A stretch of 64,000 bases of DNA from Candidatus Protochlamydia phocaeensis (GTDB lineage Bacteria > Chlamydiota > Chlamydiia > Chlamydiales > Parachlamydiaceae): the NCBI RefSeq assembly GCF_001545115.1, contig NZ_FCNU01000030.1:32976-96975 (forward strand), written 5' to 3'. A model generated the notes under the pieces. The model did no database searches, was not told the DNA's origin, and was given only the letters and a program-made list of their open reading frames with translations. Positions 8,753 through 18,350 of this stretch are shown in pieces; within the stretch, counting starts at the first letter, position 1, and the number at the start of each line of letters is the position of its first letter. A program made the translations under genes and the position numbers.

Positions 8753-9040
8753 GAGATAGGTGAGCGCACTTGTTCGTCCAATAAAAAGCACGCTTGCTCA
8801 TAGCCAGTAAAAAACTCTAATCGCTTGGATTCGATTTCTTTTCCCTTCTAGGAGAAAATAATCTCGCCTACAAGCGATTAGCAGTTTCAAGACATCTTTT
8901 CAGACTTCCTTGAATTTACTAAACCTATAAATTTAATTTAAATTATTTTTTATTTAATGCTTATTTTATCTTTATCAGGTAAAATTAACTCTATTATTAA
9001 TTCAAACGAATACAATTGTTAGTAATTCAAATTAATAAAT
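8753..9040. other. Intergenic region with a diverged repeat-B remnant
   Basis: Bases 8815-8905 contain TTGGATTCGATTTCTTTTCCC...TAGGAGAAAATAATCTCG...AAGCGATTAGCAGTTT, which follows the layout of repeat family B but is strongly diverged. The rest is AT-rich leader of the NADAR gene. No coding potential. Confidence 0.4.
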
Positions 9041-9053
9041 AAGGAGGATAAGA

Positions 9054-9797
9054 ATGCTAAAAAAACAGCTATTATATATGGGAATGGGCTTAATGGCCTT
9101 ATCGCTCTTGTCTTCTTGGAATTTGCCTGCTGCCGTTTCCCGGCAATACACCGTCCAACCCTATAATGAAGACACCCTCAACGAGCTGAAAAGCAAAGCC
9201 GAGAAAAAGAAGCAAAAGCAGAAACAAGCCGCCCGAGACAAACTGGACCGGGCGCGCTTTGCCCATCTGGCCCACTACAAGAACAAGCTCGCCCGCTTTG
9301 CCGAGCGCGACGGCTTTATTTGGTTTTATGACAAAGAAAATAAGTACACATTTTTCCTGGGCAATTTCTATCCGGCTTCTGTGAAGCTGTGGAATATGGA
9401 GTTCTCCTGCTCGGAAGCGGCTTTTCAAGCTGCCAAATTTTTGCACAAGCCTGCCTTAGCCGCTCGCTTTACGCGCTTGAATGGAGAAGACGCCTGGAAG
9501 CTGGCCCAAAGGCATAGCTACGAGCAGCGCGACGATTGGTATAAGCTGCGGGATGCCATCATGCTGGAAGTGCTGAGGGCCAAGTTTCAGCAGCACCCGC
9601 AGCTCAACGAGCTATTGCTAGCCACAGGGGATGCCTATTTAGTTGAACACACCGACCGGGATGCCTACTGGGCAGATGGAGGAGACGGCAAGGGGAAAAA
9701 CCGCTTGGGACAGCTTCTCATGCAAGTAAGAGCTGAAAAAGGAGGCGTCGGACCCGTCTCTAAGCCCTCCAAGTATAGAAAATTTGCTGCTGAGTAG
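9054..9797 (+). CDS. NADAR-domain protein with N-terminal export signal
   Basis: 247 residues. Residues 1-28 form a hydrophobic signal peptide or anchor (KKQLLYMGMGLMALSLLSSW). Residues 40-85 are a Lys/Gln-rich charged helix. Residues 88-227 are a NADAR (YbiA-like) domain: FFLGNFYP, SCSEAAFQAAKF with Glu121, NGEDAW, and the closing DAYWADGGDGKGKNRLGQLL with Trp206, Asp208 and Asn216. NADAR proteins hydrolyse N-glycosidic bonds, known cases being riboflavin intermediates and ADP-ribosylated nucleobases. A strong AAGGAGG site precedes the ATG. Cytoplasmic NADAR proteins lack such a signal, so an exported role is inferred. Single gene between hairpins and the suf operon. Confidence 0.85.
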   Translation: MLKKQLLYMGMGLMALSLLSSWNLPAAVSRQYTVQPYNEDTLNELKSKAEKKKQKQKQAARDKLDRARFAHLAHYKNKLARFAERDGFIWFYDKENKYTFFLGNFYPASVKLWNMEFSCSEAAFQAAKFLHKPALAARFTRLNGEDAWKLAQRHSYEQRDDWYKLRDAIMLEVLRAKFQQHPQLNELLLATGDAYLVEHTDRDAYWADGGDGKGKNRLGQLLMQVRAEKGGVGPVSKPSKYRKFAAE

Positions 9798-9861
9798 CCG
9801 GGCAATTGAGCATTTCTTGAGGTTATTTATTAGAGGGATTTTGAATGCCTAATGGATTCAA

Positions 9862-10797
9862 TTACCCCTCTCCCGCCCGTAATAGCCGCTCGGCAATGGT
9901 TTCCCATAATCCCTCGCGCGGAAAATCCATATCGACCCAGGCGACTCTAGCTCCCTCGAAATCGAGCTGCCGCAGCGCTTGATAGAGATTGACCGCCACT
10001 TCTTCCGCATCTAAGAGAGACCCCAGATAAAGCACGCGGCTATGAAGCGGATAGGAGCGTTCCTTGAATCCCAAGATAAAAGGAGCCCCTTCCATCTGTT
10101 CGCGGTCGCCCAAAATGAGCTTAGCGCGCGGAGCATAATGGCGGAATAATTGCCCGGGGCACAGCGGCTGCTCGTGCTTGAAGGCCTTCAGGTTTTCGGG
10201 CTGATAACCCAAAACGAGCGCAAAAACAGCCGGAGCAAGCGCTCCTAGCCTTACGACAACCCAGCGCGGATGTTGATAATACAAAATAGTGGATTCCACC
10301 CCTTTGTCGCATCCGCCTCCATCCAAAACGGGAAAATCGCGACCGAAATCCTCTTCTACGTGCTCAGGCCTCGTTGCCGAAGGCTTACCCGATAAATTAG
10401 CCGAAGGCATGACTAAAGGCCCCGTTTCTTTTAGCACTTCTAAAGCTAATGGATGTTGGGGCATGCGAAAGCCCGCTGTCGGCAAGCCGGAACGCACAGA
10501 AGCGGGGACGCGCTCAGGCTGAATGGGAACAATCAAGGTGAGGGGTCCCGGCCAAAAAGCCTCGGCCAATTCTTTGAAGTGAGGCGGCAGCTCTTTGGAA
10601 CAGTCCACAACCGTTTTAATATCGGCCACATGAATAATTAAGGGATTCGTCGACGGCCTGCCTTTAATTTGAAAGATCTGCTCGATGGCTACCGGTTGGT
10701 CCAAGCAGGCAGCAAGCCCGTAAACCGTTTCTGTCGGCATCGCTACGACTTGGCCGGATCGGAGTAATTGGATCGCTTGTTTGACTGAAACGCGCAT
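9862..10797 (-). CDS. Threonylcarbamoyl-AMP synthase (Sua5/YrdC family)
   Basis: 311 residues. The N-terminal 200 residues are the YrdC/TsaC domain (VAMPTETVYGLAA, IKGRPSTNPLIIHV with the Lys/Arg nucleotide-binding residues, VMPSANLSGKPS); the C-terminal part is the extra Sua5 domain (PGQLFRHYAPRAKL). It makes L-threonylcarbamoyladenylate from threonine, bicarbonate and ATP, the first step of t6A modification at position 37 of ANN-decoding tRNAs. It starts 6 bp after sufS and is likely the last gene of the suf transcript. No ribosome binding site is obvious, consistent with coupling. Confidence 0.92.
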   Translation of the reverse strand: MRVSVKQAIQLLRSGQVVAMPTETVYGLAACLDQPVAIEQIFQIKGRPSTNPLIIHVADIKTVVDCSKELPPHFKELAEAFWPGPLTLIVPIQPERVPASVRSGLPTAGFRMPQHPLALEVLKETGPLVMPSANLSGKPSATRPEHVEEDFGRDFPVLDGGGCDKGVESTILYYQHPRWVVVRLGALAPAVFALVLGYQPENLKAFKHEQPLCPGQLFRHYAPRAKLILGDREQMEGAPFILGFKERSYPLHSRVLYLGSLLDAEEVAVNLYQALRQLDFEGARVAWVDMDFPREGLWETIAERLLRAGEG

Positions 10798-10803
10798 GTG
10801 ATT

Positions 10804-12039
10804 CTATGGCTTTAATTGAGGAATAATGGAGTGAAGGGCTTGCTCCAATAGATCGATCTCTTCGAAAGTATTGTAAAAGGCAAAGGAAGCGCGGGCCGTT
10901 GCCGAGACGTTAAAGAAACGCATGACAGGCTGCGCGCAATGATGGCCGGTTCTTAAAGCAATGCCTTTTAAATCGAGCATGGTTCCCACATCGAGGGCAT
11001 GAGCCCCTTCTATGACAAAACTGATTAAAGCGCCTTTTTGGCCGGCTTGTCCGATGATGCGCAGGCCGGGGATTTTTTCCAGCTTTTGCGTGGCATAGCG
11101 CAAAAGCTCGTGCTCGTACGCTTGAATGGCCTCCATGCCTATTTCTTGAAGATAATCGAGAGCTGCCCCCAGTCCCATGACTTCGGCAATCATCGGCGTG
11201 CCCGCCTCAAACTTTAAAGGCAGCGTATTATAGGTCGTTTTTGGAAAAGTCACGGTCTCAATCATATCTCCGCCTCCCTGATAAGGAGGCATTTGCTCTA
11301 GCAGCTGCTCTTTTCCGTATAAAATGCCGATTCCCGTCGGGCCCAAAATTTTATGGCCGGAGAAAACGAAAAAGTCCGCGCCCAAGTCTTGCACGTCGAT
11401 TTTAAGATGCGGAGCGCTCTGCGCTCCATCTACCAGTACTTTAGCTCCCGCCTCATGCGCTTTGGCGACAATTTCTTTAATGGGATTGATTGTTCCCAAA
11501 GAATTGGACACATGCGTGATGGCCACCAGGCGCGTCTTATCGCTTAAAAGCTTGACGTATTCTTCAAACAGCAATTCGCCTTTTTCATTCATGGGAATGA
11601 CTTTGAGGACCGCTCCCCTGTCTTCGCATAGGATTTGCCAAGGGACAATATTGGAGTGGTGCTCCATGGCGCTAATGAGGATCTCATCTCCAGGCTGCAC
11701 AAAAGCCTTTCCGAATGAATAAGCGACCATATTAATGGATTCTGTCGTCCCGCGCGTAAAGATCACCTCTTCCATTTTAGCCGCATTGAGAAAAGATCGC
11801 ACCTTCAGCCTTGTCTTTTGATAATCCTCGCTCGAGCGAATGGCCAGCTCATAAACAGCGCGATGGACCGTCCCATAATGGTTGCGATAAAAGTCAGTGA
11901 TCGTATCGATGACGACTTGAGGCTTCTGAGAAGTGGCAGCCGAATCCAGATAGACCAAGGGTTTTCCGTGCATCGTTTTGCTCAGCATGGGGAAATCCTG
12001 CCTTAAATGCTTGAAATCGACTCGGCTGCTTTCCTTCAT
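10804..12039 (-). CDS. sufS: Cysteine desulfurase SufS (group II)
   Basis: 411 residues, PLP-dependent. The PLP lysine is in FSGHKILGPTG (about residue 228) and the catalytic Cys in RTGHHCAQP (about residue 366), the SufS-type short loop. It removes sulfur from cysteine and passes it to the Suf scaffold; no SufE or SufU gene is in this window. Its ATG overlaps the end of sufD by four bases (ATGA), so translation is coupled. All key residues are intact, in contrast to the NifS-like protein at 58411-59586. Confidence 0.96.
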   Translation of the reverse strand: MKESSRVDFKHLRQDFPMLSKTMHGKPLVYLDSAATSQKPQVVIDTITDFYRNHYGTVHRAVYELAIRSSEDYQKTRLKVRSFLNAAKMEEVIFTRGTTESINMVAYSFGKAFVQPGDEILISAMEHHSNIVPWQILCEDRGAVLKVIPMNEKGELLFEEYVKLLSDKTRLVAITHVSNSLGTINPIKEIVAKAHEAGAKVLVDGAQSAPHLKIDVQDLGADFFVFSGHKILGPTGIGILYGKEQLLEQMPPYQGGGDMIETVTFPKTTYNTLPLKFEAGTPMIAEVMGLGAALDYLQEIGMEAIQAYEHELLRYATQKLEKIPGLRIIGQAGQKGALISFVIEGAHALDVGTMLDLKGIALRTGHHCAQPVMRFFNVSATARASFAFYNTFEEIDLLEQALHSIIPQLKP

Positions 12040-13358
12040 AGAGATTTCCTTGTTAAATAGCTTTGGGCTTTTTTGGAGATAGCATCCCGTAAAGAGCCCA
12101 AAGGGATCATTTCAATTACTTGTTCGCAAAATCCATAGACCAGCAAATTCTTTGCTTCGGCATCAGGAAAACCGCGCGTCTTCATGTAAAACAGCTGATC
12201 AGGATCGAGCTGGCCGACTGTCGCTCCATGCGACGCCTTGACGTCATCGGCAAAAATTTCTAGATTAGGCTTGCTGTCTGCATGGGCGTGGTCATTCAAA
12301 ATGAGGTTGTTATTGAGCTGGAAAGCCTCTGTCTTTTGAGCCGCCTGCCTAACCATGATCTTGCCTTCGAAACTGGAGCGGCTAAAATCATTGAGCGCGC
12401 CTTTGAACAACTGATAGGAGCGGCAATGAGGCGCTTGATGATCAATGAACACATGCGTATGCGCCTCCCTTTTCTCGGCCAACATCCACACGCCATTGAG
12501 CAAAGCCTCGGCATTTTCGCCCGTCAAAGCCACCCGGTAATCTGTACGCACCGTCGCGCTTCCTTCCGTCACGCAAACGCTCTTGAAAACCGCGCTGCGC
12601 TTGAGCTGCGCGCGCACAGCATCGAAATGCCAAGCGTGGGGATGTTCATTGCAAAGAACCTGCGTATAGCGCACATGCGCCTCTTCTTCAATCAAAAAAT
12701 CGGCGGCTTGATTGACAAAATAAGCCTGCTCTCCCAAATTGTACTGTGAAAAGACAAGATTGACTTGCGAGCGCGATCCGGCAAAAACCTGCAAACGAGG
12801 CATCAGCATGGCCAGCTGCCCATCAAAATCGATGAGATGCAGCACCTGGATGGGCGTTTCGACAACTGTTTTGGGAGGAATGTAAATAAAGGCCCCTTTG
12901 GGGTGCAAGGCGCCGTTGAGAACGGCAAAGGGATCTTCCTCTTCTTTAAGCGCGCGATTCCACTGGTTATTTAAAAAAGCTCCATATGTGCGAGCCGCTT
13001 CCTGCAATGTCGTCACAACTATTTGCGACGGCAAGGCGCTTGTTTGGGACAGCTGCGGACAGTAATGTCCATTGACGAAAACCAGCACAGACTGCCGGCA
13101 TTCGGGCTGAACAAAAGCGGCAATCCGCTCGGCCGTCAGTCCTGTTTCTTCCGCCACTTCATAGTTCTGCGAGAACAAATGACGCAATTTGATATAGCGA
13201 TAAACTTCCGTCTGTTTGTTAGGCAAGCCTAAGTCCAAAAAATGCTGCCAAGCCTTTAAACGGGCCTTATACAAAGCATCGTCCTGCTTAACCTTAGCCA
13301 AGTGCCTTTCTAAAAGCGTTTTGAATAGTTCTTGTTCCAACCCCATTTGAGCCATCAT
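12036..13358 (-). CDS. sufD: Fe-S assembly scaffold protein SufD
   Basis: About 440 residues of the SufB/SufD beta-helix family; C-terminal CKSYQLFKG-type region, [27 protein letters not shown] and the closing [17 protein letters not shown] are characteristic. It forms SufBC2D with SufB and SufC. An open frame reaches back to 13394, but that would overlap sufC by 40 bp. The ATGATG at 13358/13355 overlaps the sufC stop (TGA 13357-13355) and has GGGAG upstream, so I place the start at 13358. Overlaps at both ends indicate tight coupling within the operon. Confidence 0.94.
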   Translation of the reverse strand: MMAQMGLEQELFKTLLERHLAKVKQDDALYKARLKAWQHFLDLGLPNKQTEVYRYIKLRHLFSQNYEVAEETGLTAERIAAFVQPECRQSVLVFVNGHYCPQLSQTSALPSQIVVTTLQEAARTYGAFLNNQWNRALKEEEDPFAVLNGALHPKGAFIYIPPKTVVETPIQVLHLIDFDGQLAMLMPRLQVFAGSRSQVNLVFSQYNLGEQAYFVNQAADFLIEEEAHVRYTQVLCNEHPHAWHFDAVRAQLKRSAVFKSVCVTEGSATVRTDYRVALTGENAEALLNGVWMLAEKREAHTHVFIDHQAPHCRSYQLFKGALNDFSRSSFEGKIMVRQAAQKTEAFQLNNNLILNDHAHADSKPNLEIFADDVKASHGATVGQLDPDQLFYMKTRGFPDAEAKNLLVYGFCEQVIEMIPLGSLRDAISKKAQSYLTRKSL

Positions 13359-14119
13359 GAAACAACTCCCTCGCTTGGCGAACGGACCAACCAATCATAC
13401 CCCTTGCTTTCCAGCTCTAAAGCCAGCTCAGGACCTCCCGATTGCACAATTTTCCCTCCCAGCATCACATGGACAAACTGAGGTTTAATATAATCAAGCA
13501 GGCGCTGATAGTGCGTAATCAACAGTAAGCCCATGTCCGGATTCATCAATTGGTTCACCCCTCTGGCAACAATGCGCATGGCATCGATGTCTAATCCGGA
13601 ATCCGTTTCATCCAAGACGGCCAGCTCGGGATTTAAAATCGCCATTTGCAAGATCTCATTGCGCTTCTTTTCTCCTCCGGAGAAATTTTCATTGACGTTC
13701 CGCTGGCGAAATTCGGGGCGGATCTCCATGAGTCTCATTTTGTCTTCAATTAATTTTTCAAATTCCGCTGCCGACAGTTCCCCTTCTCCACGCGCCTTGC
13801 GTTTGGCATTCAAAGCCATTTGAAGGAATTGCGTATTGCTGACCCCGGGAATCTCGACAGGATATTGGAAGCTCATGAATAAACCCAAATGGGCCCTTTC
13901 TTCAGGCTCGAGCTCTAAAAGATTCTGCCCTTTAAACCAGATTTCCCCGCCCGTGACCTCATAAGAGGGATGCCCGGCCAAGACTTTTGCCAGCGTGGAT
14001 TTTCCGGCACCGTTGGGCCCCATAATAGCATGGATCTCTCCTGCTTGGATCTTCAAATTAACACCTGTTAAAATGGGATTGCCGTCGACGGAGGCTGTCA
14101 GATCTTTAATTTCTAGCAT
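13355..14119 (-). CDS. sufC: Fe-S assembly ATPase SufC
   Basis: 254-residue ABC-type ATPase. Walker A is [14 protein letters not shown] (from residue 34), the signature is [13 protein letters not shown] and Walker B is [15 protein letters not shown], the latter being the SufC-specific DETDSGLD form. It drives conformational change in the SufB-SufD scaffold in the cytoplasm. It sits 69 bp after sufB and overlaps sufD. Confidence 0.97.
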   Translation of the reverse strand: MLEIKDLTASVDGNPILTGVNLKIQAGEIHAIMGPNGAGKSTLAKVLAGHPSYEVTGGEIWFKGQNLLELEPEERAHLGLFMSFQYPVEIPGVSNTQFLQMALNAKRKARGEGELSAAEFEKLIEDKMRLMEIRPEFRQRNVNENFSGGEKKRNEILQMAILNPELAVLDETDSGLDIDAMRIVARGVNQLMNPDMGLLLITHYQRLLDYIKPQFVHVMLGGKIVQSGGPELALELESKGYDWLVRSPSEGVVS

Positions 14120-14188
14120 TGTTTTTTCCTAATCTAAATCTATTCTATCGAAAGGCAGCGCAGGCTGCCTTGAATTGTTTTTCTATCT

Positions 14189-15634
14189 TTATCCTACAGA
14201 GTTTTCAAGCTTGATCGCCAAGAGCTTTTGCGCTTCCGCGGCAAATTCTAAGGGAAGCTCCTGGATCACATCTTTGCAAAACCCATTTACAATCATATTG
14301 ACCGCATCTTCTTTAGAAATGCCGCGCGATTGAAAGTAAAAAAGCTGTTCTTCGTTCATTTTTGAAGTCGACGCTTCATGCTCGATCTGGCTAGTTGCAT
14401 TGCCTACTTCAATATAGGGAAATGTATTGGCCGAGCATTTATCCCCGACCAGCATCGAATCGCATTGCGTATAATTTCTGGCTCCAGTTGCTCGCGGAGC
14501 CACTTTGACCAAACCTCGGTAGCTATTGTGGGAGACGTCGGCGGAAATTCCTTTGGATACAATTGTGGAACGCGTATTCTTGCCTAGGTGGATCATCTTC
14601 GTCCCTGTATCGGCTTGCATATGACCGTTCGTGAGGGCGACCGAGTAGAATTCCCCAACGGAGTTATCCCCTTGTAAAATGCAACTAGGATACTTCCAGG
14701 TAATGGCAGCACCCACCTCGACTTGCGTCCAAGAGATTTTAGAGTTCACGCCTGCACAGCGGCCTCGCTTGGTCACAAAATTGAACACCCCGCCTTCTCC
14801 GGTCGCCGGGTTTCCGGAATACCAGTTTTGGACTGTCGCATACTTGATCTGCGCATTGTCCAAAGCGATCAGCTCAACAACCGCCGCATGCAGCTGGTGA
14901 TTGCTATAGGCAGGGGCCGTGCATCCTTCCAAGTAGCTGACATAGGAGCCTTCTTCGGCAATGATCAAGGTACGCTCAAACTGGCCGGACTCTTTGTCGT
15001 TAATGCGGAAATAAGTCGACAGTTCCATCGGACAATGCACGCCTTTTGGAATATAAACAAAAGACCCATCGCTAAAAACGGCGGAATTCAAAGTGGCAAA
15101 ATAGTTATCCCCAATGGGGACAACGCTTCCCAGATATTTTTTCACCAAATCAGAATGCGTGTGCATGGCTTCGGAAATCGAACACAACACCACACCCGCT
15201 TCTTCAAGCTTTTTCTTAAAAGTCGTCCCGATAGAAACGGAATCGAAAATCATATCGACAGCGACGTTGCTCAAACGCATCTGCTCTTCTAAAGGGATTC
15301 CCAGGCGCTCAAATGTACGCAAAACCTCAGGATCCACCTCGCTCAAATTATTCAAAGCCGGTTTCTTTTTAGGAGCCGAATAATAGGTGATATTCTGGTA
15401 GTCAATCTTTGGATAATTCACATTGGCCCAAACAGGCTCTTCGGACTCTAACCATCTCTGATAGGCTTTCAATCGAAAATCCAAAAGAAAATCCGGCTCA
15501 TTTTTTTTAGCAGAAATGGCACGGATGATGTCTTCATTCAACCCCTTTGGCAAACTTTCGGTTTCAACTTCCGTGACAAACCCATACTTGTAATCTGAGT
15601 TGCTGCGACTAAACATGGACGATTCTGCCGTCAT
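14189..15634 (-). CDS. sufB: Fe-S assembly scaffold protein SufB
   Basis: 481 residues, the standard SufB length. Recognisable stretches are [20 protein letters not shown] at the start, [52 protein letters not shown], and the C-terminal [23 protein letters not shown] ending in [11 protein letters not shown]. It is the first gene of sufB-sufC-sufD-sufS-sua5. AAGGAAGG sits before the ATG. Nearly 480 bp upstream is non-coding and contains a small hairpin in the leader. Confidence 0.97.
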   Translation of the reverse strand: MTAESSMFSRSNSDYKYGFVTEVETESLPKGLNEDIIRAISAKKNEPDFLLDFRLKAYQRWLESEEPVWANVNYPKIDYQNITYYSAPKKKPALNNLSEVDPEVLRTFERLGIPLEEQMRLSNVAVDMIFDSVSIGTTFKKKLEEAGVVLCSISEAMHTHSDLVKKYLGSVVPIGDNYFATLNSAVFSDGSFVYIPKGVHCPMELSTYFRINDKESGQFERTLIIAEEGSYVSYLEGCTAPAYSNHQLHAAVVELIALDNAQIKYATVQNWYSGNPATGEGGVFNFVTKRGRCAGVNSKISWTQVEVGAAITWKYPSCILQGDNSVGEFYSVALTNGHMQADTGTKMIHLGKNTRSTIVSKGISADVSHNSYRGLVKVAPRATGARNYTQCDSMLVGDKCSANTFPYIEVGNATSQIEHEASTSKMNEEQLFYFQSRGISKEDAVNMIVNGFCKDVIQELPLEFAAEAQKLLAIKLENSVG

Positions 15635-16111
15635 ATCCTTCCTTAATTCTTAAAAAATTTAGCCTCTTAGGCTATCAATTTCTAATTATTCCTTCAATCC
15701 TGAAGGCAACTGTTGATAAAAAACATGAGCTGCTTAGATTTTGATCTTTTCGGCCTGTTAAAAGATTATTTTGCAGGCTACCTTATTTTAGCCAAGAAAG
15801 CAGACGGAAAAAAGCGAGGAAAGCTTGAGCAGCCTAAGAGGGTTTCTTAAAATTCATAATAACCTATCAGATCGCCCCTGTCAATTATATTTAATAGTTA
15901 AACCTTTAATTTTTAAAACAATCTATATTTATTTCTCGTTTTAATTTTAAATTTTCCATGCAAATTCAAATAAAATAATTAAAAAAGTAAATACATAGGC
16001 GAAGAAGAAAGCAATTAAAAATTTAATTGACTCTGAATTAAAGCTATGTAATTTTTAACGATTAACCAAAAAATTGGGGTATTTTCAGGTTATCTATATC
16101 AAAGAGGTCCC
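15635..16111. other. Divergent promoter region between sufB and the methyltransferase gene
   Basis: About 480 bp without a gene. On the sufB side, TAGCCT (15660-15665) pairs with AGGCTA (15669-15674) just upstream of its ribosome binding site and could form a small leader stem. On the minus strand TAAAAT lies 17 bases from a T-rich tract as a weak promoter candidate. Bases 15890-16050 are AT-rich. No open frame of interest. Confidence 0.45.
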
Positions 16112-16873
16112 ATGCTACGTACACTTAAATCACTTGTTCCAGAAAATCTCAAAACACGCATGAAAAAACTTTTGCGCCGCCGTCACTTGTCTCATTCAAA
16201 GGTCTTGGGAAGAGAGCAGCTTTCCCATTTATATCTTAAAGGCAAGGGAATTGAGATTGGCGCTCTGCATAATCCCCTTTATGTCAGCAAAGCCGCCAAA
16301 GTCCAGTATGTTGACCGTTTATCGGTTGAAGATTTGAAAAGGCATTATCCGGAATTAAGCAAACTCCCCTTGGTCCACGTAGATATTATCGATAATGGAG
16401 AGGAACTTGGAACCATTAAAGATCGCTCTCAAGACTTTGTCATTGCCAACCACTTTATTGAACATTGCCAAAATCCACTGAGAACCTTAAGCAATATGTT
16501 CCGTGTCTTAAAAAAGGGCGGAGTTCTTTATATTGCCCTGCCGGACAAGCGTTATACCTTTGACATTGATCGCCCTGTCACCCCTTTAGAGCATATTCTC
16601 AAAGATTATCGGGAAGGGCCTGAAAATTCCAAACGCCAACACTTTGAAGAATGGGTGCGCTTAGTTAATAAAATTCACCAGCCTGCAGACGCCCAAAAAG
16701 AAGTCGAGCGTTTATTAAAGATCGACTATAGCATTCACTTTCACGTTTGGACTCAAAGCGAAATGCTTGAAATGTTCCTTGCCCTTAAAAATCAGCTAGG
16801 CCTTTCCTTTGATATTGAAACTTGCTTGAAGAACGAACATGAATTCATTTTGATTTTACGCAAAACGGACTAA
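16112..16873 (+). CDS. SAM-dependent class I methyltransferase
   Basis: 253 residues. Motif I is unusual, GIEIGALHNPL near residue 50, as in methyltransferases encoded in lipopolysaccharide and polysaccharide clusters. VIANHFIEHCQNP and MFRVLKKGGVLYIALPDKRYTFD near 110-150 match the Methyltransf_11/23 pattern around the acceptor loop. The protein is soluble with a basic N-terminus. GAGG precedes the ATG. It opens the region of polysaccharide genes reaching 28740, so modification of a sugar or lipid carrier is the likely role, but the substrate is unknown. Confidence 0.8.
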   Translation: MLRTLKSLVPENLKTRMKKLLRRRHLSHSKVLGREQLSHLYLKGKGIEIGALHNPLYVSKAAKVQYVDRLSVEDLKRHYPELSKLPLVHVDIIDNGEELGTIKDRSQDFVIANHFIEHCQNPLRTLSNMFRVLKKGGVLYIALPDKRYTFDIDRPVTPLEHILKDYREGPENSKRQHFEEWVRLVNKIHQPADAQKEVERLLKIDYSIHFHVWTQSEMLEMFLALKNQLGLSFDIETCLKNEHEFILILRKTD

Positions 16874-16883
16874 TTCTTTTGAA

Positions 16884-16910
16884 GTGCCGTCAGATTGACG
16901 GCACTATTTT
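16884..16910 (+). terminator. Intrinsic terminator of the methyltransferase gene
   Basis: GTGCCGTCA (16884-16892), loop GAT, TGACGGCAC (16896-16904), followed by TATTTT. It lies 11 bp after the stop codon. Canonical stem plus T-run. Confidence 0.85.
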
Positions 16911-17170
16911 AGAGGATTTTTAGAACTGCTCATGACCGCGATTAGCGGAAATTTAAGGCCTCTCTTTTATATAACTACCTAATATTAAGACATTTAACCT
17001 CGAACAACCGATTATTTTGTCATCTCCGCTTCAAACTTATCGTATCTTTACATTCTCTCTTTACAATGGGATTGCTTAAAGGGTGTATTAACCCGTCTTA
17101 GCTGTTGTCGAATTGCAATTACATTTCATTTTAATAAATCTATCGTCAACCATAACTTGAAGAGGTAATA

Positions 17171-17527
17171 ATGATTTATCCAACCCATCAGCATGTGACT
17201 AATTACTTAACAGATCCCTCAACGCATATAAAGGATGAAAAAGGGATTCGCTCTACAAATACGATTAATCTTAGTAAAACAGAGCATACGCTTTATGGCA
17301 TGCAATTTAAAGCCACAGATCCTAAGTCTTTAGAGAATACAGAACTTTTAAAGCGAGTGCTTCATTTAGCCTCTCAACTTTATGATCAACATTATCGGAT
17401 TGCTCAGCAACTTCCTTGTAGAGAGCAAACTGAAATGAGACGCATCAATGCAGAACTCATAGAATTAATGAACGTTAACCAGGTCACTTATATTTGGCTA
17501 AATAAGTTTAATCAACCAGTCTGCTAA
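17171..17527 (+). CDS. Hypothetical protein, 118 residues
   Basis: A soluble, mostly helical protein with no signal or membrane segment. AGAGG lies 8 bp before the ATG. The N-terminal half is polar with a HxxTNYLTDPSTH opening; residues 55-100 look like a long helix (LLKRVLHLASQLYDQHYRIAQQ). I recognise no family. It is flanked on the left by a TGTTGTCGAATTGC motif and a repeat-B end, and on the right by a large hairpin. It may be a small lineage-specific gene. Confidence 0.6.
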   Translation: MIYPTHQHVTNYLTDPSTHIKDEKGIRSTNTINLSKTEHTLYGMQFKATDPKSLENTELLKRVLHLASQLYDQHYRIAQQLPCREQTEMRRINAELIELMNVNQVTYIWLNKFNQPVC

Positions 17528-17565
17528 CATTTGCGATTCCTCTAATACGCGGATTGCGCTATCAT

Positions 17566-17623
17566 GAGTAACGTAAAGATCCGGAAGGGTGTCAATGACT
17601 GGCCTTCTGCTTTACGTTAACTC
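17566..17623. terminator. Large hairpin after the 118-residue gene
   Basis: GAGTAACGTAAAG (17566-17578) pairs with CTTTACGTTAACTC (17610-17623) with one bulge, and inside it GAAGG pairs with CCTTC. It has no T-run. It could be a terminator-like structure or part of an untranslated RNA; function unknown. Confidence 0.4.
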
Positions 17624-17709
17624 TTGCAATCCTTTTCCTCTTTTCAAATCTATTTGTTTTGGTGGAACCGGAACAGCTTGTAAAGGGAAATGAACCGGCC
17701 GTGGTGAAG

Positions 17710-18330
17710 ATGTCTAATCAAAAATCTTCTAAGCTTTTCTTTCTCGACTCTTTGCAGCAAATTTTAATGCTCGCTCAACAAACAGAAGAGATAAAAATTG
17801 AGCAAATGCTCTTTATTTTAGCCGAAAAAGGCTACGCCGCGCTGCTCATTCTGCTCAGTCTCCCCTTTTGCCTTCCCGTTCAAATTCCCGGATTTTCTAC
17901 GCCCTTCGGCCTCTTACTAGCCCTGATTGGCCTGCGCATGGCCTTTGGCAAGTCGCAATGGTGGCCGCAATGGATTTTAATAAAGTCTCTTAAAAGCCAG
18001 TCTGTAATCACGTTAGCGGAAAAAGCGATAAGTATCGTTAAATGGATGCAAAAAATTCTTCATCCCCGTCTGATTTTTTTGACGCGAAGCGCTCTCTTTT
18101 CTCGCTTAAACGGGCTGGTGGTTTTTGTGCTGTCCCTTTTTTTATCGCTGCCCCTGCCCATTCCCTTGACGAATCTGATGTCAGCCGTTCCTCTTTTTTG
18201 TATGGGCCTAGGGCTATTGGAAGATGATGGCCTGATGATTTTAGTCAGCTATGTGCTTTCTCTTTTATGCCTGCTTTTTTTTACTGGGGTATTTCTATTC
18301 AGCTTTTGCCAAATCAAGAGCATCTTTTAA
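17710..18330 (+). CDS. ExoD-family membrane protein
   Basis: About 206 residues with four or more hydrophobic segments. LLILLSLPFCLPVQIPGFSTPFG and LALIGLRMAFGKSQWWPQW match the ExoD (exopolysaccharide synthesis) family, which pairs proline-rich hydrophobic hairpins. ExoD proteins affect exopolysaccharide production in rhizobia by an unclear mechanism. A GTG at 17659 would extend it by 17 residues, but the ATG at 17710 has GGTGAAG before it and begins where the family usually begins. It sits at the edge of the polysaccharide locus. Confidence 0.75.
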   Translation: MSNQKSSKLFFLDSLQQILMLAQQTEEIKIEQMLFILAEKGYAALLILLSLPFCLPVQIPGFSTPFGLLLALIGLRMAFGKSQWWPQWILIKSLKSQSVITLAEKAISIVKWMQKILHPRLIFLTRSALFSRLNGLVVFVLSLFLSLPLPIPLTNLMSAVPLFCMGLGLLEDDGLMILVSYVLSLLCLLFFTGVFLFSFCQIKSIF

Positions 18331-18350
18331 TGCCGTTTTTTCTACACGCT

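Noticed and set aside
14723..15292. 189-codon open frame on the plus strand
   Set aside because: It lies fully inside sufB on the other strand and has no protein-like features.
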